From JACVRM01 sp963809765 (GTDB lineage: Bacteria; Actinomycetota; Thermoleophilia; Gaiellales; Gaiellaceae), in NCBI GenBank assembly GCA_963809765.1, contig CAWEKT010000003.1, forward strand, positions 372,001-436,000: a stretch of 64,000 bases of DNA, given 5' to 3'. The translations under genes and the position numbers were made by a program. Positions 28,586 through 39,830 of this stretch are shown piece by piece. The number at the start of each line of letters is the position of its first letter. The first letter of the stretch is position 1. Under the pieces are notes generated by a model. It saw only the letters and a program-made list of their open reading frames with translations. It was not told the DNA's origin and did no database searches.

Positions 28586-28724
28586 TGTACGAGGGGCCCA
28601 CCCTCACGGCTCCCCCACGCAGGGTCGGTGCGAATCCCTCGTTCGGTGGGTGCCGTTCGCTCAGGCCGAGTACTTGCGCTGCCGATGCTTCCTTCACGCG
28701 CGCGGCCAAGTGTGCGAATGGGCG

Positions 28725-31700
28725 ATGACGAACAGCTTCCACATGCGGCTTGTGGGTCGGGGCACCCTCCCGGCTCTCGTTGCGCTGTCCGCAGCGCTCC
28801 TCACCCTCGGTGTGGGCGCCAGTCTGCAGGCGCCCTCTTTCCTCGAGCAGCGACTCGGCGAGCACGCGCCGAACGCTCCGCTGGTGCGGCGGCCGGCCAC
28901 AGGCCTGCAGGTCTCGCTCGAACGGGAGGGGTACACCGTGCGGCACGGCAAGGAGCGCGTGTCGCTCTCTTCTGCTGCAAGCGGTAGCTGGACTCGCTTC
29001 GAGCGAGGAGTCGAGCGCGCGACCGCCTTCGGGCGCGAGACCATCCTGGTCGAGGGCAAGACGACCGAAGAGTTCCTCACCGTCGAGCGGAGGCAGGGAC
29101 TCCGCACGTGGCGGTGGCGCCTCGATACCGGGACGCTGACCCCGCGTCTCAATCCGGACGGCAGTGTCGCCTTCCACGACGGCGCCCTCGCGGACCTCGC
29201 GATCGAGCCGGTCCGCATCGTCACGCTGTCGGGAGCCGATGTGAGCCCCGACGGGCTCCGGTGGTCGCTCGCCCGGAGGGGCGCGCTCGTGGTGGCTCAC
29301 GCTGCCCCTGGATGACCGCGATCTACCGCTCCCCTACGTCATCGACCCGGCGATCACGCTGCGTGCGGCGGCGACGTCCGCGAACAACGGCGGTGGTGCC
29401 GCCAGCGTGACGGTCAACCGTCCGGGCGGCGTCGTCGCGGGGGACTTCCTCCTCGCGATGGTGAACGCGCGCGGCGGAACGAGCCGGGTGATCACCGCGC
29501 CTGCGGGCTGGACGCTCGTGCGCCGCGACAACAACAGCACCAACGTCGCGCAGGCCATCTACCGCAAGCTCGCGACCGGCTCCGAGCCGCTCTCGTACAC
29601 CTGGACGTTCAACGCCTCCGTGAAGGCGACGGGCGGAATCGTGCCCTACGTCGGAGTCGACAGCGCCGCGCCGATCGATGTCTCGTCGAGCAACGTCAAC
29701 GTCTCGAGCTCTTCGTCCGCGACCGCGCTATCGGTCACCACCACGGCCACGAATCATCGGCTCGTCGGCTTCTACGGCATCAGCGACGACCGCACCTGGT
29801 CGCCCCCTGCGGGGATGACGGAGCGCTGGGACGCCCGTTCCGGCGGCGGTGCGAGCAGCATCGCCTCCGAGGCGGCCGACGTGACCCAGGCGGCCGCGGC
29901 CGCGTCCGGCAACAAGACCGCGACCGCGTCGGGCGGAGGCCTGTGGGTTGCGCAGCTCGTCGCGCTGCGGGTCGACGCAACGGCTCCGCCGGTGCCCGTC
30001 CAGGCGATCGCGGAGTCCGCGGCGGACACCCACGTCGTCGGCTCGAACCTCTTCTACCGCCCGGCCGGAGCGGGTGGCACGTTCACGGTGAGCTCAGCCG
30101 CCAGTGACCCAGGATCGGGCGTGGCGATGGTCAGCTTCCCCGGCCTCACCGCAGGCTTCACCCCCACGACCAGCACGGACGACATGACCGCTCCGTACAC
30201 GCAGACGTACGCCTGGACGACCGGAGGAGCCGAGTCAGGCCCGCAGACGGTCACGGTCACTGACAGGGCCGGCAACGAGACGGACGGAACCTTCACGATC
30301 ACCCCGGACGCCAGTGCCCCGTCGACGACCGACGACACGGCTGCGATCGGGTCGGCATGGCGCAACACCGACGAGACGGTCACGCTCACGCCGACGGACG
30401 TAGGCGCCGGTGTCGTAGCGACCTTCTACACCACCGACGGGACGAACCCCACGGCCCTCTCGCCGCAGGGCACCTCAGTGGTCGTCTCGGGCGAAGGCGT
30501 CCATACGGTCAAGTACTTCTCGCGCGACGCCGTCAGCAACGACGAGGCGGTTCAGACCGCCGCAACGACCATCCGAATCGATACGACGTCGCCGACGTCG
30601 GCGACGCTCGACCCCCTGCCGGCCACCATCAGCGAGCCGCAGAGCCTCTCGGGATCGGGCAGCGACGCTCTCTCGGGCATCGACTCGATCGCCTACTTCT
30701 ATTGCGCCGGGCCGCCGTGCGTGCCGTCGACCTTCATCGGCGCGGGCTCCACCGGGCCTGGGTACTCGTTCAGCTGGGCCGACCAGCCTCCCGACGGAAA
30801 CTACGCCGTCGCCGCACGCGCGTTTGACGCCGCAGGAAACAGCCTCGACTCCGCGACGCAGACTGTGACGATCGAGAACGCGCCCGACGCGATCGTCGAC
30901 TCGGGTCCCAACGACCCGACCAACTCGACCGGGGCGACCTTCACGTTCAGCGCAAACGAGGCGCCGGTGACGTTCGAGTGCCAGCTTGACGGTGCCGGCT
31001 TTGCCCCATGCACCACACCCCAGAACTACGCGGGCCTGTCGGACGGGGCCCATGTCTTCCAGGTTCGGGCCACAGACGGACTCGGCAACGTCGGCACGGC
31101 CGCGACCTACCCCTGGATCATCGACCGCAACCCGCCGAACACCGCGGTCGACACGGGCCCGACGAATCCCGACCAACGCCACCTCGGCCACCTTCACGTT
31201 CAGCTCGAGCGAGCCCGGCTCCACCTTCGAGTGCCGCCTCGACGCAGGCGCGTATGCGCCGTGTGTCAGCCCCGAGCTCTACACGGGCCTCGCACCGGGG
31301 AGCCACACCCTCGAGGTCCGCGCCACCGACCCCGCCGGCAACCTCGACGCCAGCCCGGCCTCCTACACCTGGTCGATCGACACGACCGGACCGACGTCGA
31401 CGATCGACACCGGCCCCGCCGATCCGACGAACTCGACCTCAGCCACCTTCACCTTCAGCGCGAACGAGCTGGGCTCGACCTTTGAGTGCCAGCTCGACGG
31501 CGGCGGTTATTCCCCCTGCACTACGCCCAAGACCTACACGGGCCTCGGGGCCGGCCCGCACACGTTCCAGGTGCGCGGGACGGATCCGGTCGGCAACACC
31601 GGCTCGTCCGCGAGCGACGGGTGGACGATCGACCTCGCCGCGCCGGACACCTCGGTGACGTCGGGCCCGCCGAACCCGAGCGGCTCGACGGCAGCGACGT

Positions 31701-34585
31701 TCAGCTTCACCGCCACCGAGCCAGGCTCGACCTTCGAGTGCCAGGTGGACGGCGGCGGCTTCGCGGCCTGTACGAGCCCCAAGACGTACACGGGGCTGGG
31801 CGACGGCAGCCACACCTTCCAGGTCCGTGCCACAGATGCTGCTGGCAATACGGACGGCACACCGGGCACGCAGACGTGGACGATCGACCTCGGCCCCCCG
31901 TCCGCGACCATCGACTCCGGGCCAGCCGACCCGACGAACTCGACGGCAGCCACCTTCACCTTCAGCGCGAGCGAGCCCGGATCGACGTTCGAGTGCCAGC
32001 TCGACGCAGGCGCGTACGCAGCCTGCACGAGCCCCAGGACCTACACCGGGCTGACGGAGGGCTCGCACACCTTCCGCGTCCGCGCCATCGACGGCGTCGG
32101 CAATACCGGTGCGCCGACCGCGGACAGCTGGGAAATCGACCTGACGTCACCGACGACGACGGTTGACTCCGGGCCGTCGAGCCCGACGAACTCGACTTCG
32201 GCGATGCTCACCTTCAGCGCGGACGAGCCCGGTACGAGCTTCCAGTGCCGAATCGACGGCGGGGGTTTCGCCCCCTGCACGAGCCCACGGGCATACATCG
32301 GCCTCTCCGAGGGAACGCATACGTTCGAGGTCCGTGCCACGGACTCCGCCGGCAACACCGGCTCGGCGGCAGGCCGGTCCTGGACCATCGACACCACTGC
32401 GCCCGACACGACGATCGGTTCGGGACCGACGAACCCCTCGGGCTCCGCATCTGCGACCTTCACCTTCAGTGCGAGCGAGCCGGGCTCGACCTTCGCCTGC
32501 CAGCTCGACGGCGGAGGCTACGTCGCCTGCACCAGCCCGCGCACGTACACGGGCCTCGGTGCGGGCTCTCACAGCTTCGACGTACGCGCAACCGACCCGG
32601 CAGGCACCACCGACGCCACGCCGGCGTCGATGAACTGGTCGATCGACTTCGGCCCACCGACGGCAACCGTGGATTCCGGGCCGGCCGACCCGACCGGCTC
32701 CACGTCGGCCACATTCACGTTCAGCGCCAGCGAGCCGGGCTCTACGTTCGAGTGCCAGCTCGACGCCGGCCTGTACACGCCTTGCGCGACACCGAACACG
32801 TACGGCGGCCTGACCGAGGGCGCACACACGTTCCGCGTGCGGGCGATCGACGGGGTCGGAAACGTCGGGCCTGCCGCGGTGCACACCTGGCGCATCGACG
32901 TGACGGCGCCAGGCTCGACCGTGGACACCGGGCCGGCGAGCATCACGAACTCGACCGGGGCGACCTTCACCTTCACTGCCAGCGAGGCCGGCGCCAGCTT
33001 CGAGTGCCGGCTCGATGCGGGCGGCTTCGCCGCCTGCACCAGCCCGCACGTCTATGCCGGCGTCACCGAAGGTGCGCACACGTTCCGCGTCCGTGCAATC
33101 GACGTGCTCGGCAACGTCGGCGCTCCGGCGCTGTTCTCATGGACGGTCGATACGACCGCTCCGACGGCCTCGCTTACGCCCCCCGCAGCCAATCTGAGCG
33201 GAGCGATCGCCATCAGCGCGAGTGCCGCCGACGCCAATGGGGTGGCCTCCGTTAGCTTCGAGCGATCGCCGTCGGGCGCCGGCACCTGGTCGACGGTCAC
33301 AACGGACGCAACAGCGCCCTTTACTGCCGACCTCGTCACCCAGGTGATGAGCGACGGCTTCCATGACCTTCGCGTCGTCGCGACCGACCAGGCGGGGAAC
33401 TCGGCCGTCTCCCCTCTTCTCACCAGGCGCGTCGACAACACGGCGCCCACCGCCGCAGTCTCCGCTTCGCACGTCCTCGCCCGGTCGCCGGTCACGCTCG
33501 CCGCTACTGCGGCAGACGACGGCTCCGGCGTCGCGTCAGTCTCCTTCGAGCGTTCGCTGCGCGGGAGCGGCGCCTGGGCCGCGATCGGGACGGCGACCAG
33601 CGCCCCCTACCTGACCAGCTTCGACCCGGCCGGCCTGACCGAGGGCCAGTACGACCTGCGCGCAGTCGTGATGGACGCTGCGGGCAACACCGCGCGGGCG
33701 AGCACGTCCCTGGGAGTTGCCACCTCGGGGCTGAGCGTCAGCCTGGGGACGCTCGGCGCCGTCCTGACCGGCTCTGTCGCCGTCAACGCGAGCACCGGCG
33801 GCACCGGCGCCACCCAGGTTGCGTTCGAGATCAAGCGTGCCGCCACCGGAACCTGGATGCTGATCGCGGTCGACAACGCGCCGCCCTGGAACGCGACGGT
33901 CGACACGTCGGTGCTCCGGGACGCCCGCTACGACCTGCGCGCCACCGTGTTCGACCCGGACGGCGTGTCCGCGAGCGACCTGCGGACAGGGATCACGGTC
34001 GACAACACCGCTCCGTCGCTCGTCTCCTCATCTCCCGCCCAGAGCGCCGCACTTGCGCCCGGCAAGCCGGTCATTCTGACGGCAGACGAGACTCTCGCTC
34101 GCGTCACGGGGCTCACGCTCGACGGCTCAGCCAGGTCGGCGACCGTCACCGCCACGACCGCGACCGTCAAGACCGGACGCTTGGCCGTGGGCGCCCACAC
34201 CCTTACTGGCCGCTTCGTGGACGAGGCCGGTCTCTCCGCGCCCTTCACGCTGCGGTTTACGGTGGCCGCGCCGCCGCGCCTGACCGTCCGCCTCCGAAGT
34301 CCGGCGCGAAAGGCCTCACAGGTCGCGGTTTCGGTGACGCTCTCGCAGTCCGCCACGATCGTCGGACGACTCCTCTCGCCTACCGGCAAGACGGTCACGA
34401 GTCGCCGGCTCCGCGCGGCCAAGGGGACGACGCGGCTCGCGTTCGGCTTCCCGCGGACAGCGCGGGCGGGTCGCTACACGATCGTGGTGCGAGCCACGGC
34501 GGCCGGGAAGACCGCCGCCGGCACGATCCGGTTTGCCGTGCGCGCCCGGAGCTCGGGCGGCCGCTGGATCATCGTGGGGCCCTAG
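28725..34585 (+). CDS. Giant secreted repeat protein (about 1,950 residues), frameshifted in this sequence
   Basis: A signal peptide or N-terminal anchor (GTLPALVALSAALLTLGVGA) starts the protein; an alternative ATG is at 28743. After an N-terminal globular region comes a beta-rich domain with VVAGDFLLAMVNARGG, then chitobiase-like and Ig-like segments (FYTTDGTNPTA). Next are nine tandem 84-residue repeats, three more Ig-like units (VASVSFERS) and a short basic end. There is no LPXTG or membrane anchor at the C-terminus. The frame breaks near 29312 and near 31165, the latter an extra C turning AATCCGACC into AATCCCGACC. Each repeat has two conserved cysteines, suggesting disulphides outside the cell. 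An adhesin or matrix role is inference. Confidence 0.75.
30895..33165 (+). repeat. Nine tandem 252-bp coding repeats
   Basis: Each unit encodes about 84 residues beginning DSGPxxPTNST and continuing ATFTFSASEPGSTFECQLD, then a second Cys, TYTGLxxGSHTFxVRATD and a closing WTID. Copies begin near 30895, 31147, 31399 and every 252 nt after. They are diverged rather than identical, so the expansion is not recent, although adjacent units still share many words. Confidence 0.85.
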
Positions 34586-34595
34586 TCCGCGGTTC

Positions 34596-35798
34596 CTAGG
34601 TGAGGCCGAGCGCGGCGAGAGCCGCTCCGGCCGCGGCCGCCAGGCCGACCACCACCCACGCGGGCGCCCGCAGCGCCGTGAGGAGCAGAAACAGCACGAC
34701 GGCGAGGGCTGCATCGGCCGGCTCGTCGATGCCCGTCGTGATCACGGGATCCCAGAGCGCCGCCAGCACCAGCCCGACCACGGCCGCGCTCACGCCGGCG
34801 AGGGCCGAGCGGAGCTCCGGACGCGTCCGCACTGCGTCCCAGAGAGGCAGGGCGCCGGCGAGCAGGAGGAACGAGGGCAGGAAGATCGCAACGAGCGCGA
34901 CCGCGGCGCCTGCGACGCCGTTCGGCTCCGGCTCCTCGACAGCGCCCAGGTAGGCCGAGAAGGTGAAGAGCGGTCCGGGCACGGCCTGGGCCGCGCCGTA
35001 ACCCGCGACGAAGTCCTCCCGGTTCACCCATCCGGGCTCGACGACTGCCGAGTCGAGCAGCGGCAGCACGACATGCCCGCCGCCGAAGACGAGCGAGCCT
35101 GACCAGTACATCGAGTCGGCCAGATCGACGGTGTGACTGTCGGTGAGGCTGCCTGCGAGCGGGAGCCCGCCGAGCAGCACCGCGAACGTCGCCAGCGCGG
35201 CTGCTCCGGCCCGGCGCGAGCGGGCGAAGCCGAACGGTCTGGGGTCCCGGGCGGCCGGGGCCGTCAGGAGGAGCGCGCCCACAACGCCGGCGACGGCGAG
35301 AGGCACCAGCTGGCCCGGCGCGCCGTCCCACACCAGCGCGGTCGCCGCGGCGGCAACGGCGAGCGCGATCCTTGGCAGATCCGGAGTCAGCATGCGCGCC
35401 ATGCCGACTACGGCGAGCGCGACCACCGCCACGGCGGCCGCCTTCAGTCCCTGCAGCCAGCCGGCCTCGGGATCGTCGAGGCCGCCGATTCCATAGGCGA
35501 AGACGACGAGCGCGACCGCCGATGGCAGCGTGAAGCCGATCCAGGCGGCGACCGCGCCGAGCTTCCCGGCCCGCAGCGCGCCGATGGCGATGCCGAGCTG
35601 GCTCGACGACGGCCCTGGCAGAAACTGCGACAGCGCGACGAGGTCTGCGAATTGCGCCTCGTCGAGCCAACGGCGGCGGACGACGTACTCGTCGCGGAAG
35701 TAGCCGATGTGCGCGACCGGGCCGCCGAACGACGTCAGCCCGAGCCGGATCGCGACGGTGAGCACCTCGAGGGCCGAACCCCGGGAGGGCTCGTTCAG
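34596..35798 (-). CDS. chrA: Chromate transporter family protein (ChrA)
   Basis: This is a two-domain CHR protein with about 10-12 membrane helices. The N-terminal half has LGLTSFGGPVAHIGYFRDEYV and ALSQFLPGPSSSQL. The C-terminal half repeats the plan with FGGGHVVLPLLDSAVV and GYGAAQAVPGPLFTFSAYLG. Both halves of the duplicated CHR fold are therefore present. The start is uncertain: a CTG at 35798 would overlap the pduO stop, and the first conventional candidate is a GTG at 35765. Family members export chromate or related anions, but the real substrate is unproven. Confidence 0.88.
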   Translation of the reverse strand: MNEPSRGSALEVLTVAIRLGLTSFGGPVAHIGYFRDEYVVRRRWLDEAQFADLVALSQFLPGPSSSQLGIAIGALRAGKLGAVAAWIGFTLPSAVALVVFAYGIGGLDDPEAGWLQGLKAAAVAVVALAVVGMARMLTPDLPRIALAVAAAATALVWDGAPGQLVPLAVAGVVGALLLTAPAARDPRPFGFARSRRAGAAALATFAVLLGGLPLAGSLTDSHTVDLADSMYWSGSLVFGGGHVVLPLLDSAVVEPGWVNREDFVAGYGAAQAVPGPLFTFSAYLGAVEEPEPNGVAGAAVALVAIFLPSFLLLAGALPLWDAVRTRPELRSALAGVSAAVVGLVLAALWDPVITTGIDEPADAALAVVLFLLLTALRAPAWVVVGLAAAAGAALAALGLT

Positions 35799-36378
35799 CG
35801 CGACGCGCCCGGCCTCCAGAGCGGTTCCTCGCCGCCCGCTGCACTGTTCTCGTGCCGCGAGGCGATGAACAGGAGGTCGGAGAGCCTGTTCAGGTAGGCG
35901 AGCGCGAGCGGGTTCACCTCCACCTCCTCGGCGGCCGCGATGCACCATCGCGCTCGGCGCGCCTACAGACCGTGCGGGCGACGTGCAATCGCGCCGCCGC
36001 CTCGGTGCCGCCGGGGAGGACGAAACTGCGCAGCTCGGGGAGGTCCGCGTTGAAGCGGTCGCAGTCCTGCTCGAGCGCATCCACGACCGCCTGCGTGATC
36101 CGTAGCCGGTCGGCGATCCCCCAGGGCACGCTCAGATCGGCGCCGAGATCGAAGAGCTCGTTCTGGACACGCTCGAGCACCGGCCGGAGCTCTGCCGTCA
36201 CCTCTGCCGCCAGGATCACGCCGAGCTGGGCGTTGAGCTCGTCCACGGTGCCGAAGGAGGCGATACGGCAGTCAAGCTTGGACACGCGCGAGCCGTCGCC
36301 GAGGCTCGTCTCGCCGCCGTCACCCGCGCGTGTGTAGATGCGGGTGAGCCGGACGGGCTCGTCGCGCTTGCGGGGCAT
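35795..36378 (-). CDS. pduO: ATP:cob(I)alamin adenosyltransferase, PduO type, frameshifted in this sequence
   Basis: This enzyme makes adenosylcobalamin, the cofactor for the mutase subunits in this window. RIYTRAGDGGETSLGDGSRVSK at the N-terminus is the ATP-binding hallmark, and FGTVDELNAQLG and SFVLPGGTEAAARLHVARTVCRRAER (split across the pocket) follow. The frame breaks near 35945; the ending then reads VNPLALAYLNRLSDLLFIASR, the expected C-terminus. The ATG at 36378 lies 6 nt after a TACCCT box, so the transcript looks leaderless. Its stop overlaps the chrA start region. Confidence 0.9.
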
Positions 36379-36383
36379 GCTCG

Positions 36384-36390
36384 TAGGGTA
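36384..36390. promoter_or_regulatory. Overlapping divergent -10 boxes
   Basis: The same heptamer reads TAGGGT on the plus strand (36384-36389) and TACCCT on the minus strand (36390-36385). Each lies 6 nt from a start codon: GTG at 36396 (plus) and the pduO ATG at 36378 (minus). Only one polymerase could use the site at a time. Confidence 0.4.
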
Positions 36391-36395
36391 CGGCC

Positions 36396-36482
36396 GTGAT
36401 CCGACGCGCGACGCCGGCGGCTGCTGCGGACGTTGGCCGGGCACGGCTCGGCGGCTGGTGGAGGGCCGGGGCCGGCGCATGA
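36396..36482 (+). CDS. Possible 28-codon leaderless upstream ORF
   Basis: A GTG directly after the TAGGGT box opens a frame of 28 codons ending in a TGA that overlaps the next gene's ATG (ATGA at 36479-36482). The peptide is basic and alanine-rich. It may be a leader peptide coupling translation to the winged-helix gene. Alternatively, one lost base could make it the true N-terminus of that gene. Confidence 0.3.
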   Translation: MIRRATPAAAADVGRARLGGWWRAGAGA

Positions 36483-37286
36483 CGGCGCGGACGGAGCTGC
36501 GCACGGCCGATGAGGCGGTGGACTGGCTCGACCGGGTCGGGGTCGCCCTCCTCTTCCCCAGTCCGGACTACGTCCTGCCCTCGCTCTGGGAAGCAGTGTC
36601 GGGCACGACGGATGTCGACTGGTCGGTGCGAGACGACGCCGGGAAGTTCGTCTCCTTCTCGGAGCCGATGCAGCGGGTCTGGGGTTGGAAGGACGAGCTG
36701 CCCTCGCGCCGCCGTGCCTGCATCGGCCTGCACGTCGTCCGCACGACGGGCCTGATCGCCCCGCGCCTGGTCGCGGCCGCCTACGCGCGCACCGGGCGCC
36801 GCGGCGCACCCGAGGACTTCCGCGACGCGGAGCTCGAACCGCTGCAGCGCGAGCTCGCGGAGGCGACCCTCGAACTCGGCCGGCCCACGACGCGCCGCGA
36901 GCTGCGGATTCTCGTCGGCCGCGAGAAGCGCGAGGTCGACCGCGCCATCAACGCTCTGCAGCGCACACTCGTCTTCACGAATGCCGGGCGGGACGCCGAG
37001 GACTCGGGCTGGGCGTCCACGCTCCACGACCTCTTCGCGCGCCGCTGGCGGGCCCGGCTCCGCCGAGTGCCCACGCGGGAACGTGGGCTCGCCGCCCTCG
37101 CCGATGCTGTTGTGGCCGCGGCCGGGGAGGTCTCGGCCGCAGACCTCGCCGCCGCCCTGCGCATCCGCCGCAAGGAGGCTGCGGGGTTGCTCGAGGAGAT
37201 GGAGGCACGCGGGCTCGTCGCCGGCAGGCGCGAGGAGGGCTTCGTGGTCTGGACGGCGACGGTCGGGCCGGACGGTGCCGGCCAGG

Positions 37287-38483
<1,197 letters not shown>

Positions 38484-38533
38484 GGGGGCCTTATAGCTCA
38501 GCGCGCGCCAAGGCGCGGCGACGCGGGCAGTAA

Positions 38534-39601
38534 CTACGCCGAGACGAAGCGGCGGTGGATCGCGCGCAGGCGCGGCTCGGCGTCACGGAACGCACGCACG
38601 ACGTACGGGTCGAACTGGCGCTTGGCCTGGTTGATGATCTCTGCGCCGGCGACGTACCAGTCCAGCGCCCGCCGGTAAGGCCGGTCGCTCGTCATCGCGT
38701 CGAGCGCATCCGCGACGGCGAAGACGCGCGCGCCGACTGGGATGTCCGTGCCGCACAGCCCGTCGGGATAGCCGTAGCCGTCCCAGCGCTCGTGGTGGTG
38801 GCGCACGACATTCAGGCCCTCGCCCTGGAGCACGGCCACGCCGCCGAGCATCTGCTCGCCCAGCACCGTGTGCGTCTGCATCAGGTTCCGCTCGCTGTCG
38901 GTCAGCGGGCCGGGCTTGTGGAGGATCTCGTCGGGGACGCCGATCTTGCCGACGTCGTGGAGCAGGAAGCCGTACTCCATGCCGGTGTCGTCGACGAGCT
39001 CGGGCTCGACCTCGCGAGCGAGCTCCATCGCATAGCGCTGCACCCGCTGCGAGTGCTCACGCGTGCCCGTGTCCTTGGTCTCGAGCGCGGTGGCCAGGGC
39101 GCCGACGGTCTCGCGGTACGCGCTCTCGAGCAGCACCCGCTGGCCGCGCTCGATCTCCAGCAGCCGGCGGAGATCGCGCGCGTAGAGCGTCAGCTGCTCG
39201 TGGGGCTCGCGCCGCTGGGTCGGCTGCAGCGGGGAAACCTTGCCACCGTTCGCGAGCCGCTCGACCACGGAGAGGAGCTCGAGCGGGCTGAAGGGCTTGC
39301 GCAGCAGCGCATCGGCGCCGACGTCGCGCGCGTCCTGGTCGGTGCAGTCGTCGGCCCCGGTCAGCAGCACGACCCTGATCGTCCGCGTCTCGGGCTCGTG
39401 CTTCAGCCGGCGGCAGAACGTGAGCCCGTCCATGTCCGGCATCCGCACGTCCAGGACGATGACGTCGGGGCGAAAGGTGTTCACCTCCGTCTCCGCCGAC
39501 CGGCCTCCGTCGGCCTCGGAGACGTCGATCGACGCGACCTCGAAGGTCGTCCGGAGCAGTTCCCGGAAGGCGGGATCGTCGTCGACGATCAGGATGCGCA
39601 T
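38534..39601 (-). CDS. Response regulator with HD-GYP c-di-GMP phosphodiesterase output
   Basis: The 355-residue protein has an N-terminal receiver (RILIVDDDPAF acidic pair, phospho-Asp in VIVLDVRMPDMDG, Lys in LLRKPFSPLEL). A helical linker leads to an HD-GYP domain: REHSQRVQRYA, the HD pair in LLHDVGKIGVPDEIL, and HHHERWDGYGYPDG with the GYP motif. Metal ligands are intact, so c-di-GMP hydrolysis is plausible. No histidine kinase is adjacent. It is counter to the GGDEF-EAL protein encoded at 47-49 kb. A TATCCT box near 39685 on the minus strand could be its promoter. Confidence 0.92.
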   Translation of the reverse strand: MRILIVDDDPAFRELLRTTFEVASIDVSEADGGRSAETEVNTFRPDVIVLDVRMPDMDGLTFCRRLKHEPETRTIRVVLLTGADDCTDQDARDVGADALLRKPFSPLELLSVVERLANGGKVSPLQPTQRREPHEQLTLYARDLRRLLEIERGQRVLLESAYRETVGALATALETKDTGTREHSQRVQRYAMELAREVEPELVDDTGMEYGFLLHDVGKIGVPDEILHKPGPLTDSERNLMQTHTVLGEQMLGGVAVLQGEGLNVVRHHHERWDGYGYPDGLCGTDIPVGARVFAVADALDAMTSDRPYRRALDWYVAGAEIINQAKRQFDPYVVRAFRDAEPRLRAIHRRFVSA

Positions 39602-39733
39602 GGTCTTCCCATGAGTCGCGGAGTCCTCTGTTCTCGCGGCTGCCGCGGAGTCCTCCGCCCGCAGCGCCTTGACCCTGGCCGAAAGGATAGCTTCGCCCAG
39701 TCGCCCGTCCGGGGTGATCCGGCGGGGGTGCCG

Positions 39734-39763
39734 TCAGCGCGGGTAGTCGTAGAACCCGCGCCC
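39734..39763 (-). pseudogene. Relic copy of the hbd 3' end
   Basis: Thirty bases here match the last 30 bases of the dehydrogenase gene at 39831-39860 in 27 positions and encode GRGFYDYPR plus stop. The intact gene ends GRGFYDYSR. A terminator hairpin lies between the two copies. It is a fragment left by a local duplication. Confidence 0.6.
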
Positions 39764-39799
39764 GGCGCGCAGCGCCAGTCCGCGCAGCGCGGAAGACGC

Positions 39800-39825
39800 C
39801 TGGGGGAACGAGGAGGTTCCCCCAG
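39800..39825 (-). terminator. Hairpin terminator after hbd
   Basis: CTGGGGGAAC and GTTCCCCCAG form a perfect 10-bp stem with loop GAGGAG, just after the dehydrogenase stop on the minus strand. There is no long U tract, as is common in high-GC genomes. Confidence 0.6.
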
Positions 39826-39830
39826 CGGAG

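Noticed and set aside
28610..28650. Possible tRNA because of GGTGCGAATCCCT resembling a T-loop
   Set aside because: No acceptor stem, anticodon arm or D-loop could be found around it.
30895..33165. Regular 252-bp repeats as a possible CRISPR or satellite array
   Set aside because: The units are much too long for CRISPR, lack spacers, and keep an open frame with conserved codons; they are protein repeats.
39602..39690. Direct repeat GCGGAGTCCTC (two copies about 30 nt apart) as an operator
   Set aside because: The repeats are only 11 nt, not palindromic and not placed on a clear promoter, so chance is likely.
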